This document shows positions 1-8,827 of a stretch of DNA of 64,000 nt, one piece after another. Positions within the stretch are counted from its first letter, which is position 1. The number at the start of each line of letters is the position of its first letter. A model generated the notes under the pieces. The model saw only the letters and a program-made list of their open reading frames with translations. It was not told the DNA's origin and did no database searches. Position numbers and translations under genes: made by a program. The DNA comes from Streptomyces venezuelae (GTDB lineage Bacteria > Actinomycetota > Actinomycetes > Streptomycetales > Streptomycetaceae): positions 4,650,001 to 4,714,000 of the forward strand of contig NZ_CP029191.1 in NCBI RefSeq assembly GCF_008642335.1. Reading direction: 5' to 3'.

Positions 1-656
1 AAGCCCTTCTTGCGCGCCACCAGGTCGAGCGGGCCCGCACCGCTCCCGCTCGGCAGGAACGGCTCCTCGCCCCGGTGCAGGCCCTCCAGCATCGGCTGCG
101 AGTACGACGACGTGGCGACCAGGCGCAGCGCGCCCGGCGTGGTCGACAGGACGACGGCCGTTCCCGCGTCGCCGAACGCGAGGCCCCGGTCGGTGCTCCA
201 GCGGGGGAACGCCGGGTCCGCGAACCGGTCGCCCGTGGTGACCAGCGCCGCCCGCGTGGCGGGGATCGCGGTGAGGCGGGCCGCCGCGTTCTCCAGGGCG
301 CTCATCCCGCCGTTGGACATCTGCCGCAGCTCGTACGACACACAGTCGCCGTGGCCGAGCACCCGGTCCTGGACGTACGCGGCCGTGTTCCAGAACTCCA
401 GGCCCTGGTACCAGCAGTCCGCGTGGATGAGCAGCCCCACGTCCTGCGCGTCCCTGCCGCTGCGCGCGAGCGCCGTGCGGCCCGCGGCGACGGCGAGCTC
501 GGGCCCGCTGCGCCCGTCGCTCACCGACACGGAGCGCTGCTCGCTCCGCTCGACCTCCTCGGCGGGCAGCAGACCGAGGTCCACCGCCTCCTGACCGGTC
601 TGCGGCGCCCCGAACTCGGCGGCCGCGCTCTCCACGTAGATGTCGGTCCAGCGCAT
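1..656 (-). CDS. Ketoacyl-ACP synthase III-like protein (5' part only, runs off the left edge)
   Basis: The visible N-terminal ~218 residues read as a thiolase-fold KAS III-like enzyme. A Cys in a GDCVSYELRQMSNGG context sits where KAS III enzymes carry the catalytic Cys, and the later FGDAGTAVVLS stretch is typical of the family. It lies 38 bp downstream of the VOC gene and ends the visible leftward operon. In natural-product clusters such proteins often act as acyltransferases (CerJ, pactamycin PtmR) instead of starting fatty acid synthesis. An acyl transfer to the cyclitol made by the cyclase of this operon is my inference. The catalytic His and Asn would lie outside the window. Confidence 0.8.
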   Translation of the reverse strand, partial: MRWTDIYVESAAAEFGAPQTGQEAVDLGLLPAEEVERSEQRSVSVSDGRSGPELAVAAGRTALARSGRDAQDVGLLIHADCWYQGLEFWNTAAYVQDRVLGHGDCVSYELRQMSNGGMSALENAAARLTAIPATRAALVTTGDRFADPAFPRWSTDRGLAFGDAGTAVVLSTTPGALRLVATSSYSQPMLEGLHRGEEPFLPSGSGAGPLDLVARKKG

Positions 657-694
657 TCCCCCACCCCTTCTCTCTCGCTCGTCCGGCGCGCCGG

Positions 695-1816
695 TCAGCG
701 GTTGGTCCACCGCGGGCTCGGGCCGAACCTGCGGGCCGCGGTGTGCTGCTCGTACGGCATGCCGGGCGGCATGTTGAGCACCTCCAGCTGGAATCCGCCG
801 ACGCCGCGGAAGTAGACCCAGCGGTCGCCGTGGATGGGGCCGCCGTCCTCGATGAGCTGCGGCTCGCCGAGCACCTCGGCGCCGTCCGTCGCCGCGAGCC
901 ACGCGGCGGCCCGCTCGACGTCGTCGACGAAGAACGCCAGGTGGTGGCCGCCCACGTCGCTGTTGCGGGGGCGTTCGGTGCGGCGGCCCTCGATCTCGTG
1001 GCTGCTGAGCTCGACGGTGGTGACCGGGCCGAGGCGGATCGCCGCGGTGTCCTTGCGGAAGGCGGTCGGGACCGCGTACTGGCGCTGTGCCGTCTCCGCG
1101 TCCACCGATTCGCTGGTGCGGTAAGCGAGTTCGCCGCCCATCGGGCCCGTGAAGAAGGCGACGGCCTCGTCCAGGTCGGCCACCGAGTAGCCGACGTGGC
1201 CGATGCCGAGGGCGCCGGGCAGGCCGCGCGGCCAGTCGGCGGCGGGGCGGTAGACGCGTGCCTCCGTCTCCTTCTCGTACGGCAACTCGGCCGCGAGTTC
1301 ACGGAGTTCCAGGCGCATGCCCCAGTCGGTGAGCAGGTGGATCCAGCGGTTGCCCGCCGCCGGGCCTCTCGTGACGGTCCGCGGCTCGCCCAGGACGCGG
1401 ACGTGCGGGGACCGTGCGGCCTCGGCGAGCGCCACGTCCAGGTCGCTCACGTGGATGCCGATGTGGTGGCCGCCGACGTCCGTGAAGGCCGGTGCCTGCG
1501 TGCGCTGTTCGGGCGCGGTGTACTGGAAGAGCTCCAGGTTGCTGTCCGGGCCCAGGCGCAGCATCGCGATGTGCGTGCTGGCCCGCGGGTGGACGCCCAG
1601 CTGGCGGGCCATCCAGTCGCTGTCCGGCTCCTCGACCGGGCCGAGCCGGTAGAGGACGTCGGCGCCGAGCACCGTGGTGCAGAAGTCCACGGCCGCGTCC
1701 AGGTCCGCGACGGTGTAGGCGTAGTGGTCGACGTTGCGGGCGGTGGGGATGGAGAGGGTGCCGGCGGACCGGTCGGTCGCGGTGGCCCGGGTCTTCGGCG
1801 GGGCTGTGGGTGACAT
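695..1816 (-). CDS. Two-domain VOC (glyoxalase/dioxygenase fold) protein, candidate cyclitol epimerase
   Basis: 373 residues with two vicinal-oxygen-chelate modules (about 28-150 and 200-350). Each keeps the metal-ligand pattern His, His, Glu: HYAYTVADL, HHIGIHVSDL and RLELREL in the first; GHVGYSVADL, HHLAFFVDDV and FQLEVLN in the second. The ATG has a GGAG site six bases upstream. VOC proteins include extradiol dioxygenases, 4-hydroxyphenylpyruvate dioxygenase and the 2-epi-5-epi-valiolone epimerase CetB of cetoniacytone biosynthesis. Being in one operon with a valiolone-type cyclase makes an epimerase the preferred reading, but a ring-cleaving dioxygenase cannot be excluded. The intact ligands in both halves are a little unusual, since duplicated VOC enzymes often keep only one site. 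Confidence 0.8.
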   Translation of the reverse strand: MSPTAPPKTRATATDRSAGTLSIPTARNVDHYAYTVADLDAAVDFCTTVLGADVLYRLGPVEEPDSDWMARQLGVHPRASTHIAMLRLGPDSNLELFQYTAPEQRTQAPAFTDVGGHHIGIHVSDLDVALAEAARSPHVRVLGEPRTVTRGPAAGNRWIHLLTDWGMRLELRELAAELPYEKETEARVYRPAADWPRGLPGALGIGHVGYSVADLDEAVAFFTGPMGGELAYRTSESVDAETAQRQYAVPTAFRKDTAAIRLGPVTTVELSSHEIEGRRTERPRNSDVGGHHLAFFVDDVERAAAWLAATDGAEVLGEPQLIEDGGPIHGDRWVYFRGVGGFQLEVLNMPPGMPYEQHTAARRFGPSPRWTNR

Positions 1817-1850
1817 GCTCTGCTCCAGGGGTGAGGGCGGGCGGCCGGGG

Positions 1851-2636
1851 TCAGACCGTGCCGGCGTGGGCGGCGTTGGCGACGGCCGCGGAGAGCGCCA
1901 TGCCGCCGTCGACGAGGATCGACGTGCCCGTGGTGTAGGCGGCGGCGGGTGAGGCCAGGTACGCGACGAGGGCGGCGACCTCGTCGGGGCGGCCGGGGCG
2001 GCCCGCGGGGATGGCGGGACGGGCGATGTCGGCGGCGTCCAGGCCGGCCGGCACGTTGTTCATCGGGGTCGCGGTCTCGCCGGGGGCCACGGCGTTGACC
2101 GTGATGCCGTGCGCGGCCAGGTCGAGCGCCATGGCCTTGGTGAGCGCGCCGAGGCCGCCCTTCGCGGCGCAGTAGGTGCTGCCCTCGCCGATCGGGATGT
2201 GCTCGTGGATGCTGGTGATGTTGATGATGCGGCCGCCGCGGCCCTGCGCGATCATGCGCTCGGCGGCGACCTGGCTCAGCCGGAACGGGCTGGTCAGGTT
2301 GACGTCGAGGATGCGCTGCCAGGCGTCGAGGGTCTCCTCGACGACCGAGGCGCGGCGGTTCAGGCCCGCGTTGTTGACCAGGACGTCGATGCCGCCGAAC
2401 GCGTCGACGCGGTCCCGCAGGGCCTCGCCCGCGGCGGCGGGGTCGGCCAGGTCGAGCCCGAGGGTCTCGGCGCGTACGCCGTGCCGTGCGGCGAGCCCGT
2501 CGGCGATCTCCTTGGCGGCGTCCGCCTGCCGTCCGTAGCCGACGACCAGGTCGTGGCCTGCCGCGGCGAGCGCCTCGGCCACGGCCGCGCCGATGCCCGA
2601 ACTGGCGCCGGTGACAACGGCGATGGGGCGGTTCAT
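1851..2636 (-). CDS. SDR family oxidoreductase
   Basis: A classical 261-residue short-chain dehydrogenase. The cofactor motif TGASSGIG is at residues 10-17, NNAG near 88, the catalytic Ser in ITSIHEH and the pair YCAAKGG (Tyr, Lys) near 155-159. The C-terminal TGTSILVDGG is standard. It resembles glucose-1-dehydrogenase and 3-oxoacyl reductase-like SDRs. It sits between the zinc dehydrogenase and VOC genes, so it most likely oxidises or reduces a hydroxyl or ketone on the cyclitol ring. A hairpin lies just upstream, so this gene may be expressed more weakly than the first part of the operon. Confidence 0.85.
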   Translation of the reverse strand: MNRPIAVVTGASSGIGAAVAEALAAAGHDLVVGYGRQADAAKEIADGLAARHGVRAETLGLDLADPAAAGEALRDRVDAFGGIDVLVNNAGLNRRASVVEETLDAWQRILDVNLTSPFRLSQVAAERMIAQGRGGRIINITSIHEHIPIGEGSTYCAAKGGLGALTKAMALDLAAHGITVNAVAPGETATPMNNVPAGLDAADIARPAIPAGRPGRPDEVAALVAYLASPAAAYTTGTSILVDGGMALSAAVANAAHAGTV

Positions 2637-2681
2637 GGGGTTTCCTTTCCAGAAGTGGGGCGGGACGGGGTGGGGCCGGGG

Positions 2682-2717
2682 GCCCCTGACGCAGCCGGGG
2701 GAGGAAGCGTCAGGGGC
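2682..2717 (-). terminator. Perfect 11-bp hairpin inside the cyclitol operon
   Basis: An 11-bp perfect inverted repeat (2682-2692 with 2707-2717, 14-base loop) fills the ~100-bp gap between the zinc dehydrogenase and the SDR. No U-tract follows. It could be an attenuating terminator or a processing/stability hairpin dividing the operon into cyclase-cupin-dehydrogenase and SDR-VOC-KAS parts. Confidence 0.55.
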
Positions 2718-2737
2718 GGTTGCCGGCCACGTCCCCT

Positions 2738-3835
2738 TCAGGGGCGGGGAGTCAGCGACAGGGCCACCTTGGGAGCGGCCCGACGCCCCCTCTCGAGGAG
2801 CTCGAAGGCCTGGTCGACGTCGGCCAGCTCGAAGACGTCGGCGATCATGCCCTTCGCCGAAAGGACGCCCTCGGAGAAGAGCCGCAGCGCGCGCTCGTAG
2901 TAGTCGAGCCCGTGCCGTACGCCGGTCATGGTGACGCCGCGCAGCACCAGCTCCGAGGCGTCGACGGCCGGTAGCGGGTCGTTGGGCACGCCGACCGCCG
3001 CGATCCGGCCCCCGACGTCGGCGACCCGCAGCGCTTCGAGGAGCGCGGGCACCGCGCCGGACGCCTCGATGACGACGTCGTAGTCGCCGTCACGCGCCTC
3101 ACCGGGCAGGAAGGCGTGTTCCGCCCCCATGCGCAGCGCGGCGCCGATGCCCGCGTCGTCGATGCCGACCACGTCGACCGTGCCCGCGACGCGGCGCGCC
3201 ATCTGCACGGCGAGCAGGCCCATCGTGCCGGTGCCGAAGACGAGGACGCGTTCGCCGGGGAAGACCCCGACCTTGTCCAGCGCCGCCAGCACCGTCACCG
3301 CGGGTTCCGCGAGGGCCGCCGCGAAGTCGTCGACGCCCGGCGGGACCTTCGTCAGGGACTGGGCGGGGAGCCTGATGAACTCCGCCGCCGCGCCCTGCTG
3401 TCCGTAGAGGCCGACCTCCTTGAGCTGCGAGCACTCGTTGCGGTGGCCGCGCTGGCAGGCCCGGCAGCCCCCGCAGGAGAGCATGGTCTGCCCGACGACG
3501 CGGTCGCCGATCTCCAGCTGCCGCGAGTACTGGCAGTTCCCGGCGATCGCCACCACGCGTCCGACCCACTCGTGGCCGAACACGTGGGGCATGGTGGCCC
3601 TGCCGTCCCGCACGTAACTGGCCGTGCCGTGCAGGAGTTCGAGGTCCGTGCCGCAGATGCCGACCGTGGTGGGGGCGACCAGGACATAGCCGAGCTCGGG
3701 GCCCGGTATCTCCACCTCCACCTGGCCGACCTTGTTGACGTCCATGACCGCGGCGGCCTTCATGGAGCCGTTCGGCCAGCGGCCGCACAGGAGGTCGTCC
3801 GTGGGCGGCAGCACTTTTTCGTGGTGATCAGCCAA
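2738..3835 (-). CDS. Zinc-dependent medium-chain alcohol dehydrogenase
   Basis: 365 residues of the threonine/sorbitol dehydrogenase class. Catalytic zinc ligands are Cys in GICGTD and His in GHEW. The structural zinc lobe is CGGCRACQRGHRNEC, with four cysteines. The Rossmann motif GTGTMG precedes the nucleotide-binding region. The chosen TTG start has a GAGGAG site eight bases upstream; an ATG at 3763 gives a more family-typical N-terminus (MKAAAV) but lacks a good ribosome site. Similar dehydrogenases occur in C7-cyclitol clusters (CetL in cetoniacytone), so a polyol-ring oxidation is the likely job. Substrate is inferred. Confidence 0.85.
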   Translation of the reverse strand: MADHHEKVLPPTDDLLCGRWPNGSMKAAAVMDVNKVGQVEVEIPGPELGYVLVAPTTVGICGTDLELLHGTASYVRDGRATMPHVFGHEWVGRVVAIAGNCQYSRQLEIGDRVVGQTMLSCGGCRACQRGHRNECSQLKEVGLYGQQGAAAEFIRLPAQSLTKVPPGVDDFAAALAEPAVTVLAALDKVGVFPGERVLVFGTGTMGLLAVQMARRVAGTVDVVGIDDAGIGAALRMGAEHAFLPGEARDGDYDVVIEASGAVPALLEALRVADVGGRIAAVGVPNDPLPAVDASELVLRGVTMTGVRHGLDYYERALRLFSEGVLSAKGMIADVFELADVDQAFELLERGRRAAPKVALSLTPRP

Positions 3836-3851
3836 CGTGTCTGCTCCTCAA

Positions 3852-4271
3852 TCAGCGCCCGTCTTCGGTCGGCGGGCGGAAAATCGGGGTCTGCTCGCGC
3901 GTCGGCAGCTCCGGCACCCGCACGGGGAGCAGGGAGGCGACATCGGCGGGCAGCACGCGTACGGCGAGGAGGTCGAGCCCCTCGGCCCCGGCGGTGACCG
4001 TCACCGCGGCGCGCGCCTCGACGAGCAGCGCGCCACCGGCGTCGAGCACGCGCCCGGCACTGTCACCGGCCGCCACCGACGCCGACCCGGCGACTGCGTA
4101 CAGCGCGGCCTCGGTGCCGTGGGCCGGCTCGTGCGCCCAGGTGGCGCCGGGGGAGAGGCGGATCTGCTCGAAGGACTCGCACTCGCTGTGCAACATGCCG
4201 CGGCGGGCGAGGCAGCGCCAGGTGCCGCTGTTGCCGCGCAGGGAGGGCGGGGCGGGTTCGCTGACGATCAC
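3852..4271 (-). CDS. Small single-domain cupin-like protein
   Basis: 139 residues starting at GTG 4271, which overlaps the stop of the upstream bicupin gene in a GTGA junction, so the two are translationally coupled. The middle part (LSPGATWAHEPAHGTEAALYAVAGSA) has cupin spacing but a reduced metal motif, AHEPAHGTE. The chain is Ala/Val rich and predicted to be beta. It may be a partner or regulatory subunit of the preceding bicupin, or a sugar-phosphate or cyclitol isomerase. No specific function can be assigned. Confidence 0.7.
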   Translation of the reverse strand: MIVSEPAPPSLRGNSGTWRCLARRGMLHSECESFEQIRLSPGATWAHEPAHGTEAALYAVAGSASVAAGDSAGRVLDAGGALLVEARAAVTVTAGAEGLDLLAVRVLPADVASLLPVRVPELPTREQTPIFRPPTEDGR

Positions 4272-5074
4272 AGGGCGGACCCCGGCGACGCGACGGCGAC
4301 CTCGGCGTGGAAGAACTCCAGGCCGTTTCCGCGGTCCGCGCCGATGCGGGCGCGGGTGCCGAGCGGCAGCGTGACGGCCGTGCCCGGGTTGAGCTCCGCG
4401 GTGTCGCTGCCGTTCTCGACCCAGCCCGTGCCGGAGAGCACGAACACCATGTGCTCGCGCCCGTCGGCCGTCAGCTCGACGGTGCCGGCGGCGTCGACCG
4501 TCTCCAGGGCGAGCGTGCGCAGCGGCCCCGTGAAGACGCCGGCGGGGGAGACGGTGCGCTCGGCGCGCAGGTCGTGAAGGCGTGCGGTGGGCACGGGGGG
4601 CTCCTCCTCGGAGGCGACGGGGGTGGGGGCGGGCGCGGTCGCACCGAGCGCCTCGCTGAAGCGGGGCGACCGCATCTCGATGACCAGCCAGGCCAGGTCG
4701 CTGTCGCCCGTGTTGCGCAGGCCGTGGACGGTGCCGAGGCCGGTGAGGACCATCGAGCCGGGCGCGATCGGGTGGGCGGTCCCGTTCAGGTAGATCTCGC
4801 CGGTCCCGGAGAGGATGAAGTAGACCTCCTCGGTCCGGGTGTGCAGGTGCTCGCCGCTGACGCCGCCCGGCGGGACGCACGCCCACTCGACGGCCTCCCA
4901 GCCGCCGCGCAGGTCCGCGCCGGACGCGAGGGCCTTCCAGCGGGTCACGCCGGTGGTGCCGTGCACGCCGTGGATGTGGGCGGCGCCGCTGACGTCGCCG
5001 ACGATCACGTCACCGCCGTCGTACGCGGAGAGGGTGTGCGCCTCGGGAGCCGGTGCGTACGCGGTCTCAGACAT
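4268..5074 (-). CDS. Bicupin protein
   Basis: 268 residues with two cupin barrels. The first (about 70-130) has a full motif: HLHTRTEEVYFILSGTGE, then GTVHGLRNTGDSD. The second (about 180-255) retains HMVFVLSGTG but has lost most metal ligands, so only the first half is likely to bind metal. The ATG at 5074 lies inside the end of the cyclase gene (8-bp overlap), and its own stop overlaps the next cupin start. Such bicupins serve as isomerases, dioxygenases or epimerases. In this operon a role in modifying the cyclitol ring is plausible but unproven. Confidence 0.8.
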   Translation of the reverse strand: MSETAYAPAPEAHTLSAYDGGDVIVGDVSGAAHIHGVHGTTGVTRWKALASGADLRGGWEAVEWACVPPGGVSGEHLHTRTEEVYFILSGTGEIYLNGTAHPIAPGSMVLTGLGTVHGLRNTGDSDLAWLVIEMRSPRFSEALGATAPAPTPVASEEEPPVPTARLHDLRAERTVSPAGVFTGPLRTLALETVDAAGTVELTADGREHMVFVLSGTGWVENGSDTAELNPGTAVTLPLGTRARIGADRGNGLEFFHAEVAVASPGSAL

Positions 5075-6377
5075 GCTGACCCTCCACGAGGTCACGGCCG
5101 CGCCCGCGTCCCGCGACCCGCAGCTCGGCCACGGCGTCCAGGAGTTCCTGCTCGGTGACGTCGTTGACGAAGGTGACGTCGCCGATGCCCACGGGGAGCG
5201 GCAGGCGCTGCTGGCCGTTGCGGTGGCGGACGGTGTCGAGGAGTGCGGCCGTCAGGAGTTCCGGCTGGTCCAGGAGGTCGTCCCAGGCGGGGAGTTCGAG
5301 GCCGTGCATCACGTCGTAGACGCGTCGCGCGTCCGCGTCGTCGATCAGGCCGCGGCGGCGGGCGAGTGCGGTGGTCAGCGCCATGTCGACGCAGACGGCC
5401 TCGCCGTGCAGGAGTGCGGGCAGGGCGCGCATCTCGACGGTGGGGCTGAAGGTGTGGCCGTAGTCGACCGAGCGCTCCAGCTTGGTCTCCCACAGGTTGG
5501 GCTGGAGCTCTTCGAGCATGCCCTGGATGGCGCGGTGCACGACCTCGCGTGCGGCGTCCTCGCCCGCCTCGCTCTCGCCCTGGAACTTCTCGTTCAGGAG
5601 GAGCGGTCCGTGGCTCTCCAGGACGTCGAAGAGGCGGGCGTCCTTGATGAGGGCGATCTTGAGGATCTCGGCCAGGCCGTTGCCGATGTGGCGGCGGTCG
5701 AGCGTGGCGAGGAAGGTGCGGTCCAGGAGGGTGAGGTCGGCGGGGAAGTAGGTGCCGAGCCGGTTCTTGTGGCCGTTGAAGTTGACGCCGGTCTTGGCGC
5801 CGACGCCCGCGTCGACCAGGCCGATGAGGGTGGTGGGGACGCGGATGAACGGGGTGCCGCGGCGGTAGAGGCTGCTCGCCAGGCCGACGATGTCCATGAG
5901 GACGCCGCCGCCGATGACGATGAGGGGCTCCCGGCGCCGGTCCACGCCGAACGCGTCGAGTTCCTCGACGATGCGGGCCGCGGTCTCGAAGCTCTTGACG
6001 GTCTCGTCGGCGGGGACGACGCAGATGACGTGCTCGACGTCGTGGTAGTCGAAGTAGGCGCGGATGCGGTTGCCGTGGAGCAGGTCGACGTCGGAGTCGA
6101 GCACGACGAACCGGCGCAGGCGCTTGCCGGGGGCCGCGGCCGGTTCCAGGAGATCCGTGCGCTCGAAGTCGAACAGGCCGTCGGCGACGCGCACTTCGTA
6201 GCTGACGGGCTTTGCGGTGCGGACGACCCACGAGTCGACGCGCTCGCTGTAGGCGTACAGCCCGGCGCCGGGCTGAGCCGCGACGGCTGCGTCACCGGCG
6301 GTGCCGGCCGCCCCGTACCCGACGGTCTGGACGCGCTCGCTGGGTCGGCCCAGAAGCGCCGAATTGTTCCCGGACAC
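5067..6377 (-). CDS. Sedoheptulose-7-phosphate cyclase, 2-epi-5-epi-valiolone synthase type
   Basis: 436 residues of the sugar-phosphate cyclase superfamily, related to 3-dehydroquinate synthase. The NAD site is VIGGGVLMDIVGL (about 155-165). Zinc ligands are Glu in NGLAEILK, His in VDYGHTFSP and His in LLHGEA. From memory of ValA work, EEVS enzymes carry Leu267, Asp281 and His360, where gadusol-type synthases have Met, Ala and Thr. Here Leu lies 14 before Asp in VDYGH, and His in TVRHRNG 80 after it, matching EEVS. The predicted reaction is sedoheptulose 7-phosphate to 2-epi-5-epi-valiolone. The GTG start has GAGGTGA five bases upstream. It is the first gene of the leftward operon, with a ~60-residue N-terminal extension over dehydroquinate synthase. 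Confidence 0.9.
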   Translation of the reverse strand: MSGNNSALLGRPSERVQTVGYGAAGTAGDAAVAAQPGAGLYAYSERVDSWVVRTAKPVSYEVRVADGLFDFERTDLLEPAAAPGKRLRRFVVLDSDVDLLHGNRIRAYFDYHDVEHVICVVPADETVKSFETAARIVEELDAFGVDRRREPLIVIGGGVLMDIVGLASSLYRRGTPFIRVPTTLIGLVDAGVGAKTGVNFNGHKNRLGTYFPADLTLLDRTFLATLDRRHIGNGLAEILKIALIKDARLFDVLESHGPLLLNEKFQGESEAGEDAAREVVHRAIQGMLEELQPNLWETKLERSVDYGHTFSPTVEMRALPALLHGEAVCVDMALTTALARRRGLIDDADARRVYDVMHGLELPAWDDLLDQPELLTAALLDTVRHRNGQQRLPLPVGIGDVTFVNDVTEQELLDAVAELRVAGRGRGRDLVEGQHV

Positions 6378-6579
6378 AAGTCACCTCAACTGGTTCGGAG
6401 TGAGCCTCTCGGCTGTGGAGAGCGACTTAATCTATGCATTCTCAAGCAATCAATGGCAAGCGCGATCGGCCATTTCCTGGACTTGGCGAAGTAGGAGTGC
6501 GTAGCGCTCAGAGGTGGGAGCGGAGAACAGAACGACTGCTACGTTCTGCCGTAATCACATAACTCGCAGGAGGATCTAC
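6378..6579. promoter_or_regulatory. Divergent promoter region of the cyclitol locus with a palindromic site
   Basis: A 202-bp non-coding, comparatively AT-rich region between the leftward cyclase operon and the rightward oxidoreductase operon. It holds TGGACTTGGCGAAGTAGG at 6478-6495, whose core ACTTGGCGAAGT (6481-6492) is a palindrome with one mismatch. The same 16-base GGACTTGGC-AAGTAG element, as a perfect palindrome, occurs in the TetR promoter region at 16925-16940. A shared operator for that TetR regulator is the simplest explanation. Confidence 0.6.
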
Positions 6580-7491
6580 GTGCGTGCCAGCACCCTGCCC
6601 CGATACGGGGGCCCCGAACTGCTGACCGTGGCCGAGCTGCCCCGCCCCACGCCGGGTCCGGGTCAGATCCTGGTCCGCGTCGCCGCGTCGGCCGTGAACC
6701 CGGTCGACCTGGAGGTCCGCTCGGGTTCGCATGCCCGGAACGTCGGCCACGGCTTCCCGATGGTCCTCGGCTGGGACCTCTCCGGCGTCGTCGAGGAGTG
6801 CGGCCCCGGCGTGGACCGCTTCGCCGCGGGGGACCGGGTCGTCGCCATGTCGGCGCAGATGGCCACCGGGGTCGGCACCCACGCGCAGTACGTCGCGCTC
6901 GACGCGGACCTGGCCGCCGGGGCCCCGCGCACCGCCGAACTCCGCGACGCCGCCGCGCTCCCGCTCGCCGGGCTCACCGCCCACCAGGCGCTCGAAGCCC
7001 TCGCACCGCAGGACGGCGGCACCCTGCTCGTCACCGGCGCGACCGGCGCCGTCGGCGGGTTCGCCGTCCAGCTCGCCGTCGCCCGCGGCCTCAAGGTGCT
7101 CGCGTACGGGCGGCCCGGCGACGCCGACCGGCTGCACGCGCTCGGCGCCCACGAGGCGTACTCCGACGAGCGGCCCGTGCCGCCCGGCGCCGCCGACAGC
7201 CTCCTGGAGACGGCCGGACTGCCCGGCTCCGTCGCCGGGGTGCGGGACGGCGGCCGCGCCGTCTCCATCGTGCCGACGGCACCGCCCGTCGCCGAACGCG
7301 GCATCGACGTACGGATGTCGTTCGTGGAGCAGGACGGCCGGCGCCTCGAAGAGCTGTCCGCCCTGGTGGACGAGGGCGTGCTCACCCTGCGGGTCGCGGA
7401 GACGTTCCCCCTCGCCGAGGTGGGCGAGGCGCACCGGCGGCTCGCGGCGGGCGGCTCCCGCGGCAAGCTCCTCATCTCTCCCTGGGAGTGA
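6580..7491 (+). CDS. NADPH:quinone oxidoreductase-like medium-chain reductase
   Basis: 303 residues from GTG 6580, chosen because AGGAGG lies six bases upstream; longer in-frame starts have no such site. The GroES-like N-terminal domain has no zinc ligands, and the Rossmann domain carries VTGATGAVGGFAVQLA. This is the zeta-crystallin/quinone reductase branch. It opens the rightward operon, six bases ahead of the exporter. Members reduce quinones or conjugated enones; an enone intermediate of a cyclitol or aromatic pathway would fit, but the substrate is unknown. Confidence 0.85.
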   Translation: MRASTLPRYGGPELLTVAELPRPTPGPGQILVRVAASAVNPVDLEVRSGSHARNVGHGFPMVLGWDLSGVVEECGPGVDRFAAGDRVVAMSAQMATGVGTHAQYVALDADLAAGAPRTAELRDAAALPLAGLTAHQALEALAPQDGGTLLVTGATGAVGGFAVQLAVARGLKVLAYGRPGDADRLHALGAHEAYSDERPVPPGAADSLLETAGLPGSVAGVRDGGRAVSIVPTAPPVAERGIDVRMSFVEQDGRRLEELSALVDEGVLTLRVAETFPLAEVGEAHRRLAAGGSRGKLLISPWE

Positions 7492-7497
7492 ACAGCC

Positions 7498-8739
7498 ATG
7501 CCGTTTGCCCTCTTCCCCCTGATGCTCTGCGTCTTCAGCGTCGGCAGCGCGGAGCTGGTCGTCGCCGGTGTCCTGCCGGCCATCGCCGGCGACCTGGACG
7601 TCTCCCTGTCCGACGCGGGGCTCCTCGTGACGGCCTACGCGCTCGGCGTCGTGGTCCTCGGCCCGCTCGTCACCCTCGCCGGCAGCCGGGTGCCCCGCAC
7701 CCCACTGCTGCTCGGCCTGATGGGGCTCTTCACGGCGAGCAACGTGCTCGCCGCGCTGGCCCCCTCGTACGCGGTCCTGATGACCGCACGCGTGCTCTCG
7801 GCGATCACCCACTGCACGCTGTTCGCGGTCTGCATCGTCGTCGCGGGATCGCTGGCGGAGAAGGGCAAGGAGGCCTCCGCCGTGTCGAAGGTCGCCGTCG
7901 GGCTCAACCTCGCCACCGTGCTCGGCGTGCCGCTCGGCGTCCTCCTGGAGGAGCACTTCGGCTGGCGCTCCGCGTTCTGGAGCATCGCGGGCCTCAGCCT
8001 GCTCGCCCTCGCCCTGGTCGCCTGGCGGCCGCCCGTCGCTCCTGTGCCGGGCGCGGGCGGGTCCGACGGCGTGGGTGCCGGTGGCGTCGGGGCCGAGCTG
8101 CGGGTGCTGCGCAACCGCACGGTCCAGATCGCCATCCTGCTCACGGCGCTCGCCATGGCGGGCGTCTTCACCGCGTACACCTTCGTGAACCCGATCCTCA
8201 CCTCGATGGGCGGGTTCGCCGACTCCACGGTGAGCTGGCTGCTGCTGCTCGTCGGCTGCGGCTCACTCATCGGCAACCTCATCGGCGGCAAGCTCGCCGA
8301 CCGCGCGCTGATGCCCTCGCTCGTCGGCGTCCTCGCGGTGCTCGGCGCCGACCTCGCCCTGATGGCGCTCGGCGGCGACGTGTCCTGGCTCCTGCTCGTC
8401 CTGCTCGTCGTCTTCGGCGCCGCCTACTTCGCCGTCATGCCGGGGCTGCAGGCCCGCATCCTCAAGGGGGCCGGGGACGGCGCGCCCACGCTCGCCATCG
8501 CCATCAACATCGGCGCGTTCAACATCGGCATCGCCTTCGGCGCCTGGTTCGGCGGACAACTCCTCGGCTGGGACCTCGGGTTGCGCGGCGTCATCGCCGC
8601 GTCCGCGGTCCTGTCCTGGCTCGCCATGTCCCTCGCCGCCAACGAGCTCAGGAAGGACCGGCGCGCCGAGCGCACCACCGGCATCCCCACGGCCGCCGAC
8701 CCCGCCCCCGCCACGCGCGTACCCGCCACGGCCGACTGA
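7498..8739 (+). CDS. MFS transporter (DHA1-type exporter)
   Basis: 413 residues with about 12 hydrophobic segments and a long loop near residues 180-200. The first two helices and the following GSRVPRTPLLLG loop fit the DHA1 drug:H+ antiporter group (AraJ/Cmx-like). It is encoded six bases after the oxidoreductase gene. The probable role is efflux of the locus product or self-protection of the host. Substrate is inferred only from context. Confidence 0.87.
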   Translation: MPFALFPLMLCVFSVGSAELVVAGVLPAIAGDLDVSLSDAGLLVTAYALGVVVLGPLVTLAGSRVPRTPLLLGLMGLFTASNVLAALAPSYAVLMTARVLSAITHCTLFAVCIVVAGSLAEKGKEASAVSKVAVGLNLATVLGVPLGVLLEEHFGWRSAFWSIAGLSLLALALVAWRPPVAPVPGAGGSDGVGAGGVGAELRVLRNRTVQIAILLTALAMAGVFTAYTFVNPILTSMGGFADSTVSWLLLLVGCGSLIGNLIGGKLADRALMPSLVGVLAVLGADLALMALGGDVSWLLLVLLVVFGAAYFAVMPGLQARILKGAGDGAPTLAIAINIGAFNIGIAFGAWFGGQLLGWDLGLRGVIAASAVLSWLAMSLAANELRKDRRAERTTGIPTAADPAPATRVPATAD

Positions 8740-8827
8740 GGCCGACCCACCCAGAACGGCCCGCGGTCCGCGGCCCGACCTGCCGCAGCAACCACCTGTG
8801 GCACCCGACTTCTCTGGAGTAGCACTG

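Noticed and set aside
3852..4886. A 344-codon frame covering the small cupin
   Set aside because: Only its last 139 codons are cupin-like; the upstream part is Arg/Pro-rich and out of frame with the bicupin. The GTGA junction at 4271 is the better start.
4839..6494. A 551-codon open frame opposite the cyclase
   Set aside because: Shadow of the cyclase gene, whose catalytic motifs are all on the minus strand.
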